Part shown: piece by piece, positions 1 through 5,514 of the stretch | Layout: every line of letters starts with the position of its first letter | How positions within the stretch are numbered: the first letter of the stretch is position 1 | NCBI GenBank assembly: GCA_945874195.1 | Contig: CAMCFW010000066.1 | Location: 1 to 8,946, forward strand | DNA length: 8,946 bases | DNA from: Chryseobacterium gleum | GTDB taxonomy: Bacteria; Bacteroidota; Bacteroidia; UBA10329 | Direction: 5' to 3' | The notes under the pieces: model-generated | Seen by the model: the letters and a program-made list of their open reading frames with translations, nothing else | Told to the model about the DNA's origin: nothing | The model's database searches: none | Position numbers and translations under genes: made by a program

Positions 1-1931
1 CCCATTTGCGCCATTATCGAGATCAAGGCCGTTTGGCGCAACAAGGCTGATTTTCCTGACATGTTCGGCCCGGTGATGATCAGGATCTGTTGGGTCTCGT
101 TGTTCAGATATACGTCATTTGCCACATAAACCTGACCCAATGGCAACGACCTTTCAATCACCGGATGTCTTCCATCCTTTATTTGAATGAGATTTTGTTC
201 TACAAACTGAGGCCTTACATAGTGATTTGCATCGCTGACGAGCGCAAACGAAAGGAGGCAGTCGATCTGAGCAAGCAGGTTAGCATTCTGCTGAAAGAAG
301 GCCACGTATTCGGAGATTTCTGCAAGCAATTCTGTGTAGATTTTTGATTCGAGCGCGAGGATCCTGTCTTCAGCACCTAAGATCTTTTCTTCATAGACCT
401 TCAGTTCTTCAGTGATGTAGCGTTCTGCATTCACCAATGTCTGCTTCCGGTTCCAGGTTTCAGGAACTTTATCCTTATGTGCATTGGTGACTTCCAGATA
501 ATATCCGAAAACATTGTTGTACCCGATCTTTAGCGAAGAAATTCCGGTTGCCTCCAATTCTCTTTTCTGTATCGCCAAAAGATGGTCTTTTCCCGATAAG
601 GAAAGGTTTCTTAACTCGTCCAGTTCTTGAGAGACACCAGATCTTACCACAGAACCCTTATTAACGTTGGCCGGTGCTTCATCCGCTAGGGTTTGTTCCA
701 GTCTTTCAAGTGCATTGGAACAGGGGTGGATCAATGAGCTGATATCAGATAGTGCCGCACTGTTTAGCCTATCAATACTAGCTTTTATTCTTGGTATGGC
801 TTTTAGCGATCTGACCAACGCCAGCAGTTCTCTCGGGTTAACACGTCCGGTTGAAAGTTTGGAAGCAAGCCTTTCAAGGTCTGAAAGTTCGTTCAACTGA
901 CCTTTCAGGTCCTGACGCACACTTTCATCTCCTAAAAGCGCATCGACCCCTTCAAGTCTTTTGGTTATGGGGCTCAGTTCATTTAGAGGGTATGACACCC
1001 AACGTTTCATTAAACGCGAACCCATTGGCGTTTGCGTTCTGTCGATTATGTCGAGCAAACATGCCCCATCATGCTGATTTGGTTTTAGGATCTCCAGGTT
1101 GGCAACCGTGAATCCGTCAACCCACATATACTTTTCTTCTTCTATCCGTGAGAGCGATTGTATGTGAGCGCTGTTGGAATGCTGCGTGTCCGCCAGATAT
1201 TGCAAAATGGCTCCAGCGGCAATGATTCCCTCATTCAAATGGGTAATGCCGAATCCCTTTAAATTGTTCGTTCCGAAATGATTGGTCAGCATATCAGTGG
1301 CAAACTGTGGAGTGAATACCCAGTCTTCCATGGTGAACGTGCAGTAGCCATCTCCGAACAGTTCATGAAACTGGTTTCTATAAGCCTTTCGAAAGAGGAT
1401 CTCGCTCGGCTCGAAGTTTTTGATCAACTTTTTGATGTAAAGCTCTGTTCCTTGGGCAACAAGAAATTCTCCAGTTGAAATGTCTAGCAGAGAAATTCCA
1501 ATCACGGATTGGCCTATATGCAGACTGCACAAGAAGTTATTTGATCGTTGATCCAGAACATTGTCGTTGTAAGAAACCCCAGGAGTAACTAATTCGGTCA
1601 CACCTCTTTTCACTATTCCAATGGCCTGTTTCGGGTCTTCCAATTGATCGCATATGGCGACCCGATGACCGGCCCTGACAAGTTTAGGAAGATACGTTTC
1701 TAAAGAATGGTGAGGAAACCCAGCCAATTCTATGTGAGAGGCCTGTCCGTTGGCCCGTTTCGTCAGAACGATTCCCAGCACCCTGGATGTTCGAATGGCA
1801 TCTTCTCCAAAGGTCTCATAGAAATCACCGACCCGGAACAGAAGAAGTGCATCAGGGTATTTCGCTTTGATGCCATTGAATTGCTTCATCAATGGCGTTT
1901 CCTTCTCTTTTTGCGGTATTGTTTTGGCCAA
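1..1931 (-). CDS. mutS: DNA mismatch repair protein MutS (3' part cut by left window edge)
   Basis: MutS binds mismatches and small loops in newly replicated DNA and, as an ATP-driven clamp, recruits MutL. About 643 residues are visible; E. coli MutS has 853. The mismatch-binding domain I carries the Phe-X-Glu motif (F37-Y-E39 in VGDFYETFG) followed by the conserved IELAGFPHH and RAGHRVAICDQ stretches. The lever/core region includes FGYYLEVT, and the ATPase domain begins with ITGPNMSGKSALLRQ, Walker A lysine at residue 627 (bases 51-53). Walker B, the signature loop and the C-terminal dimerisation helices lie off the window. I followed the frame from the start to about base 540 and through the terminal Walker A region and saw no stop or shift. 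The start is taken as TTG at 1929-1931 (MAKTIPQKEKETPLMKQF), because related proteins have a similar charged leader before the PLMKQ stretch. ATG at 1887-1889 (residue 15) is the alternative. Identification is very secure; the start is less so. Confidence 0.97.
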   Translation of the reverse strand, partial: MAKTIPQKEKETPLMKQFNGIKAKYPDALLLFRVGDFYETFGEDAIRTSRVLGIVLTKRANGQASHIELAGFPHHSLETYLPKLVRAGHRVAICDQLEDPKQAIGIVKRGVTELVTPGVSYNDNVLDQRSNNFLCSLHIGQSVIGISLLDISTGEFLVAQGTELYIKKLIKNFEPSEILFRKAYRNQFHELFGDGYCTFTMEDWVFTPQFATDMLTNHFGTNNLKGFGITHLNEGIIAAGAILQYLADTQHSNSAHIQSLSRIEEEKYMWVDGFTVANLEILKPNQHDGACLLDIIDRTQTPMGSRLMKRWVSYPLNELSPITKRLEGVDALLGDESVRQDLKGQLNELSDLERLASKLSTGRVNPRELLALVRSLKAIPRIKASIDRLNSAALSDISSLIHPCSNALERLEQTLADEAPANVNKGSVVRSGVSQELDELRNLSLSGKDHLLAIQKRELEATGISSLKIGYNNVFGYYLEVTNAHKDKVPETWNRKQTLVNAERYITEELKVYEEKILGAEDRILALESKIYTELLAEISEYVAFFQQNANLLAQIDCLLSFALVSDANHYVRPQFVEQNLIQIKDGRHPVIERSLPLGQVYVANDVYLNNETQQILIITGPNMSGKSALLRQTALISIMAQM

Positions 1932-1951
1932 AGCTGATCTATTTACCTTCG
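1922..1951 (+). promoter_or_regulatory. candidate promoter for the trmH-family gene
   Basis: TTTTG (1922-1926), 17 bases, then TACCTTCG (1944-1951). This fits the Bacteroidota sigma-factor pattern TTTG-N17/19-TAnnTTTG with one mismatch (C for T) in the -7 box. The -7 box resembles the TACCTTTG upstream of sppA in this window. The -33 part lies inside the first codons of the divergent mutS. The transcript would have a leader of roughly 55 to 90 bases depending on which start codon is used. It is only a pattern match. Confidence 0.35.
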
Positions 1952-2012
1952 TTATTCTGAACTTGCTAAGTTAATACTCTGCATAAGGTCTTCTAATCCA
2001 AATAAATCGACA

Positions 2013-2558
2013 TTGAAAGAGAAAAGCGGTAGAAAATTGTCAATGGCAGAACTCCAGCGCATGAGCCCGGAAGCGTTCAAGAAGAAACCGAAGTTACCTG
2101 TGGTAATTGTGCTAGATGATATAAGGAGCTTGCATAACATAGGTTCGGTTTTCAGGACATCAGATGCCTTTGCAGTTGAAAAGATATTTCTGTGTGGGAT
2201 TACCGCGCAACCTCCTCACCGGGAGATACAGAAGACGGCCTTGGGTGCTACGGAGACAGTTGAATGGGAATATGCTCCCAGCTGTCTTGAACTGATAAAA
2301 GGATTAAAGTCCACAGGAGTGTTCATCTATGGCGTAGAGCAGGTTGAAGGAAGCACCTCGCTTTCTGATGTTGTCGTTAACACCAGAGGTAAGTATGTCT
2401 TGGTATTCGGTAACGAGGTAGAAGGTGTTTCTCAAAGTATCCTCGATGAATGTCATGGCCACATTGAAATACCTCAGTTGGGCAGTAAGCATTCCTTAAA
2501 CGTCTCCGTTTCAGTTGGAATTGTGGTTTGGGAATTGTTCAGAAAATTGAAAGCATAA
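2013..2558 (+). CDS. TrmH/SpoU-family RNA 2'-O-methyltransferase
   Basis: This is a SPOUT-class methyltransferase that transfers a methyl group from S-adenosylmethionine to a ribose 2'-OH of tRNA or rRNA; which RNA and which position cannot be read from the sequence. All three SpoU motifs are present: motif 1 NIGSVFRTSDAF (N42, catalytic-type R48), motif 2 VFGNEVEGVS (E135) and motif 3 IEIPQLGSKHSLNVSVSVGI (N163). These residues form the knotted SAM site in the family. At about 181 residues it is a short form: the catalytic domain with a small N-terminal helix and no separate RNA-binding domain of the L30e type. The start is uncertain. TTG at 2013 gives the longest product discussed here, TTG at 2037 is possible, and ATG at 2043 is the first ATG; none has a Shine-Dalgarno sequence. 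The RKLSMAEL segment looks like the usual N-terminus of Bacteroidota homologues, which favours a start at or before 2037. It is divergent from mutS and convergent with the OmpA-family gene. Confidence 0.92.
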   Translation: MKEKSGRKLSMAELQRMSPEAFKKKPKLPVVIVLDDIRSLHNIGSVFRTSDAFAVEKIFLCGITAQPPHREIQKTALGATETVEWEYAPSCLELIKGLKSTGVFIYGVEQVEGSTSLSDVVVNTRGKYVLVFGNEVEGVSQSILDECHGHIEIPQLGSKHSLNVSVSVGIVVWELFRKLKA

Positions 2559-2590
2559 AAAAAGCCCGTTTCGATTGAAACGGGCTTTTT
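2559..2590. terminator. bidirectional intrinsic terminator between trmH-family gene and ompA-family gene
   Basis: A perfect 14-bp inverted repeat (AAAAAGCCCGTTTC / GAAACGGGCTTTTT) with a four-base loop GATT at 2573-2576. The stem has a GC-rich core flanked by A and T tracts, so it gives a hairpin plus U-run on either strand. It begins on the base after the TAA of the plus-strand gene and lies 20 bases past the stop of the minus-strand gene, so it can end both convergent transcripts. Confidence 0.95.
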
Positions 2591-2609
2591 AATTTCTGTT
2601 CGGTAGAAC

Positions 2610-4100
2610 TTATTTCACTACTGAGAAATCTACTCTTCGATTTACATTCAACGCCTCATCAGCCACAGAAAGAGGATTGGTTTTTCCATCACTTTCTATC
2701 GAGAATCGTCCAGTGTCAATACCATAGATCTTAACTAGGTGATCAACTGCTGCTTCGGCTCGTTTCTGTCCGAGTGTTGAGTTGTAATCTTCGGTTCCGG
2801 TCTTATCGGTGTGTCCAACAACTTTTACCTTGATGTTTTTATCGCCTTTCATGAGTTGAGCAACTTCCGCAAGTCTGTCGTAGCTGGACCAGTAGTCAAT
2901 GCGAGCGCTGTTAACCTTAAAGTAAATTGAAGGCAGGCCACCGCTGATGTTGGTTGAGCTGCTAGAGCTTCCACCACCGGCAGATTCCATATTGATGGTC
3001 TTTCCTTGGAAGTTGACCAAAGCACCTTCTGCTGTGTTTGGTTCAAGGTCTTGGCTGTCAACAACTCCATCCTTATCAGAATCGAGTTCTTTTCCATTTT
3101 CGTCTACACGAGCACCTTTGTTAGTAAATGGATCAGAGTCCAAGTAATCTGGAACACCATCACCATCGGTATCCAATGCACGACCACTTCCATCAACCGA
3201 CAGGTCTGCAGGTGTATTCTCCTCTTTGTCAAATATGTCAGACACACCGTCTCCATCGGCATCTTTGGCAAGTCCATCAACATTCGCTTGAAGATCGGCC
3301 ATGTTCTGATTAAGTGCTTGGAAAGGATTAACCCACTCTTTCGAATGTGTCTGTTTTCCGAATTTGAAGTTTAAGAATAGGTCGAAATATCCATAACCAT
3401 CACTTCCTTTTTTTCCTGCCTGCGTTGCATCCAATTTATCAGATGAAACAGCAAAACGCTGGGTATATTCGAGTCCAAGGTCAATTCTTCTTGAAAGCAT
3501 AAATTTTACCCCAATTCCTACAGGAATAATCAGTTCGGTCGTCATCTTTTTCGTGCCTTCTCCATTATCAACGTAGGAAACGCTGTTCACAAAATCACCC
3601 GATTCTTGGGTAGCAGTACTCTCCAATCGCGTCTTTAGGCTTCGGAATGAGATAAATCCAATACCACCAGTTACATAGGAGGTGAAGATCCTATCTTTGG
3701 TTCTATCTGAGTACATTAAATTGACGAAATTCACTGACGTATTCAATGTCCAATCTACGAAAGTGGCCTTGAAACTAACATTTTCATTGGTAGACTCTGA
3801 TTCTCCGAACCCACTTACTGCGGTTCGTTTAATGCCTCCGAGAGTTCCTCCCTGAACATTTGCATTGAATCCGATCACTGAATTCAATTGATAATTGACA
3901 AACAAACCACCGGCACCATTGGCAATTTCGCGTTTCTCCTTTGAGAATCCGAAATCGTACTGACGCACATCACCATAGAATTGTGTCCAACCACCGTGTA
4001 CGCCAACAGAAAAGTAGTTCATTTTTCTCTTAGTGCCCTGAGCGAAGGAGGTGCTGGCAATAAGCAAAGACAAGGAAATAAAGAGTAGACTCTTTTTCAT
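2610..4100 (-). CDS. OmpA-family outer-membrane protein with TSP3 calcium-binding repeats
   Basis: This 496-residue protein is likely an abundant envelope protein tying the outer membrane to peptidoglycan. Residues 1 to about 20 are a signal peptide (MKKSLLFIS..., cleavage probably after SFA before QG). Residues about 25-248 look like an outer-membrane beta-barrel: alternating strands rich in Gly and aromatics, ending in YFDLFLNFKFG. Residues 280-348 hold three thrombospondin type 3 repeats, D-x-D-x-D-G-x-x-D, starting at D280, D310 and D340, which in this family bind calcium. A Ser/Gly-rich linker (about 375-388) leads to the OmpA C-terminal domain, residues 389-496. Its GHTDKTG (D432) and the RAEA arginine (R447), 15 residues apart, match the pair that grips diaminopimelate in OmpA homologues, and NRRVDF closes the domain. 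ATG at 4100 is supported by the signal peptide and an upstream promoter match. It has no Shine-Dalgarno sequence. Its ligand or special role is unknown. Confidence 0.93.
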   Translation of the reverse strand: MKKSLLFISLSLLIASTSFAQGTKRKMNYFSVGVHGGWTQFYGDVRQYDFGFSKEKREIANGAGGLFVNYQLNSVIGFNANVQGGTLGGIKRTAVSGFGESESTNENVSFKATFVDWTLNTSVNFVNLMYSDRTKDRIFTSYVTGGIGFISFRSLKTRLESTATQESGDFVNSVSYVDNGEGTKKMTTELIIPVGIGVKFMLSRRIDLGLEYTQRFAVSSDKLDATQAGKKGSDGYGYFDLFLNFKFGKQTHSKEWVNPFQALNQNMADLQANVDGLAKDADGDGVSDIFDKEENTPADLSVDGSGRALDTDGDGVPDYLDSDPFTNKGARVDENGKELDSDKDGVVDSQDLEPNTAEGALVNFQGKTINMESAGGGSSSSSTNISGGLPSIYFKVNSARIDYWSSYDRLAEVAQLMKGDKNIKVKVVGHTDKTGTEDYNSTLGQKRAEAAVDHLVKIYGIDTGRFSIESDGKTNPLSVADEALNVNRRVDFSVVK

Positions 4101-4239
4101 ATTCGTATTGATTAGGTTATTCGGTTTAATGTTTGGTTTTAAACTGATTCTAACGATTCAGTCACGGTGCAAAATTAACCAATGTTATCAATTACCAAAA
4201 CCTTAAAAACTATTTCAAGGCAATAATCCCATTCAATAA
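4101..4239. other. intergenic spacer between deoxynucleoside kinase and OmpA-family genes
   Basis: An AT-rich stretch of 139 bases. It contains the promoter match at 4170-4200 and the untranslated leader of the OmpA-family gene. An imperfect inverted repeat (4201-4220, CCTT...AAGG) is too weak to call a terminator for the kinase operon. I see no small ORF, RNA or repeat here. Confidence 0.6.
4170..4200 (-). promoter_or_regulatory. promoter of the OmpA-family gene
   Basis: Read on the minus strand: TTTTG (4200-4196), 18 bases, TAATTTTG (4177-4170). This is a full match to the Bacteroidota -33 TTTG / -7 TAnnTTTG consensus. Transcription would begin near 4163, giving an AT-rich leader of about 60 bases without a Shine-Dalgarno sequence. 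The site gives this gene a start separate from the kinase gene upstream, for which I see no strong terminator. Pattern match only. Confidence 0.7.
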
Positions 4240-4884
4240 TTAGCAATGGACCACCTTGATGCCTGGTTCGTGATCTGCTTCAAGGATCGAAATGATCTTC
4301 TCAAGGTCGGCAGTCGATTTTACAAAATCCAGTTCATCGGTATTGAGCAGTATTATTCGGGTGCCAGTTTGTTGACGGAAGAAATCCAAGTAACCCTGGT
4401 TGATACTCTCAAGATAGTCTAGACTGATGGTTTGTTCGTAGCTCCTGCCCCGTTTCTTGATCTGACTCAACGATTTTTCGGGACTACAATGAAGATAAAG
4501 TAGGATGTCAGGTTTTGGAAGCCTTCCAAGAATGATATGAAACAGATTCTGATAAAGCTCAAATTCGTCCTCGTCCAAGTTGATCCTTGAGAATACTAGC
4601 GACTTCGCAAACGAGTAATCGCAGACAATTCCAGGTTTGAAAAGGTCAGTCCGGTTCAGTTCATCTCTTTTTTGATGGTATCGTTCTGCTAAGAAACTCA
4701 GTTCAAGTGCAAAACCATGTTGTTGTGGGTTCTGATAAAATTTTGGCAGAAATGGATTGTCTTTGAATTCCTCAAGCATTAGGCGTGTGCCCCACCTTTC
4801 GGCTAATTTGTGTGCCAAGGTTGTTTTTCCTGAGCCGATATTCCCCTCAATGACCACATACTGGTATAGATCAGGTCTTGACAT
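4240..4884 (-). CDS. deoxynucleoside kinase (dGK/dAK family)
   Basis: A 214-residue P-loop kinase that phosphorylates salvaged deoxynucleosides (by family most likely dA, dG or dC) to the 5'-monophosphate using ATP, feeding dNTP pools in the cytoplasm. Visible motifs: P-loop GNIGSGKT (14-21); EEFKDNPF at 38-45, which supplies the family's catalytic glutamate; DYSFAKS at 89-95, taking the place of the E/DRS motif of animal kinases; and a LID-like segment KKRGRSYEQ (143-151) with arginines 145 and 147. Length fits the family. Substrate preference cannot be read with confidence. The ATG lies four bases after the folK stop codon, so the two are almost certainly one transcript and probably translationally coupled. 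The junction TAAGGAAATG includes a Shine-Dalgarno-like AAGGA only one base from the ATG, closer than normal. It has no clear terminator of its own before the OmpA-family promoter. Confidence 0.93.
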   Translation of the reverse strand: MSRPDLYQYVVIEGNIGSGKTTLAHKLAERWGTRLMLEEFKDNPFLPKFYQNPQQHGFALELSFLAERYHQKRDELNRTDLFKPGIVCDYSFAKSLVFSRINLDEDEFELYQNLFHIILGRLPKPDILLYLHCSPEKSLSQIKKRGRSYEQTISLDYLESINQGYLDFFRQQTGTRIILLNTDELDFVKSTADLEKIISILEADHEPGIKVVHC

Positions 4885-4888
4885 TTCC

Positions 4889-5383
4889 TTAGGTCATTTC
4901 AGTAGCCAACGCGACATTCAATTCTGAGAGAAGGTCACGATAGGTCTTCTTGATAATCGGATGCGTCCAATTCGGAGCGACCTCACATAGTGGCTTCAAT
5001 ACAAATTGGCGTTGGTGGAGGTGTCTGTGAGGGATGGTCAACTCCGAGGTGTTGAAAGTAAGGTCTTCGGCACAGATGATGTCGATGTCGATGGATCTGG
5101 AGGTCCATTGTGCTTTATTTCGCTTCCTACCCATTCCTTTTTCAATGGACAGAATAGACTCAAGCACTTGCTCTGGCCCTAAGTTTGAATTGACCACTAA
5201 GGCCTGATTCAGGAATCGAGTATTGCTTTCGAACCCCCAAGGCTCCGTTTCATGGATGCTAGAATAGCAAACGATATTCCCGATAAGTGATTCTATCCGA
5301 TCACGCGCTGTTTCTAGGTTTCTGCACCTGTCGCCAAGGTCAGACCCTGTCAATAGCACATATTTGATCGATCGATTGAACAC
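4889..5383 (-). CDS. folK: 2-amino-4-hydroxy-6-hydroxymethyldihydropteridine pyrophosphokinase (HPPK)
   Basis: HPPK transfers pyrophosphate from ATP to 6-hydroxymethyl-7,8-dihydropterin, the step before dihydropteroate synthase in folate synthesis. The 164-residue length is normal. Family motifs run in order: GSDLGDR (13-19), ETEPWGF (45-51) with FLNQALVV, GMGRKRN (83-89), the RSIDIDI motif (96-102) whose D99 and D101 hold the two magnesium ions, and LTIPHRHLHQRQFVLKPLCE (115-134). The first motif is usually GSNLGDR; here Asn is replaced by Asp. The start is GTG at 5381-5383. An in-frame TGA lies only about eight codons upstream with no ATG, GTG or TTG between, so this is the most upstream conventional start. 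A near-consensus promoter ends five bases before it. First gene of an operon with the deoxynucleoside kinase; divergent from sppA. Confidence 0.95.
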   Translation of the reverse strand: MFNRSIKYVLLTGSDLGDRCRNLETARDRIESLIGNIVCYSSIHETEPWGFESNTRFLNQALVVNSNLGPEQVLESILSIEKGMGRKRNKAQWTSRSIDIDIICAEDLTFNTSELTIPHRHLHQRQFVLKPLCEVAPNWTHPIIKKTYRDLLSELNVALATEMT

Positions 5384-5388
5384 TTTGG

Positions 5389-5419
5389 CAAATATAGATG
5401 TTGATCAATGGTTACAAAA
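5389..5419 (-). promoter_or_regulatory. promoter of the folK-deoxynucleoside kinase operon
   Basis: Read on the minus strand: TTTTG (5419-5415), 18 bases, TATATTTG (5396-5389). This is a full match to the Bacteroidota consensus, with the same spacing as the OmpA-family promoter. Only five bases (CCAAA) separate the -7 box from the folK GTG, so transcription would start at or next to the start codon, giving a leaderless or nearly leaderless mRNA. Pattern match only. Confidence 0.65.
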
Positions 5420-5483
5420 CGGTACGCGTCCTTGCGATTGGCATTTGATAACAGCAGCAATGTTCGGGTTATCGTGCGGTTTC

Positions 5484-5491
5484 TACCTTTG
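5484..5491 (+). promoter_or_regulatory. promoter -7 box of sppA
   Basis: TACCTTTG matches the Bacteroidota -7 consensus TAnnTTTG and ends 23 bases before the sppA ATG, so the leader would be about 15 to 20 bases. At the expected distance upstream I see only a poor -33 element (GTTCG near 5462-5466). This site and the folK promoter lie back to back in the 131-base divergent spacer 5384-5514. No clear operator is visible between them. Confidence 0.5.
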
Positions 5492-5514
5492 CGCCAAATT
5501 CATAATAATTTCAG

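Noticed and set aside
90..1937. Several plus-strand open frames within the first 1.9 kb
   Set aside because: The minus strand carries intact mutS across the whole stretch, with recognisable motifs from end to end.
3006..3374. Open frames on the plus strand opposite the OmpA-family gene, including a histidine-rich one (3128-3313)
   Set aside because: They mirror the Asp-rich calcium repeats and conserved coding sequence of the minus-strand gene; no start signal or recognisable protein family.
4201..4220. Imperfect inverted repeat CCTT...AAGG after the deoxynucleoside kinase gene
   Set aside because: Only a four-base outer stem with a weak AT interior and no T-run after it; not convincing as a terminator.
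5384..5514. Possible operator or riboswitch in the folK/sppA divergent spacer
   Set aside because: Apart from the two promoter-like sites I see no strong inverted repeat, and the space left is too short for a known riboswitch.
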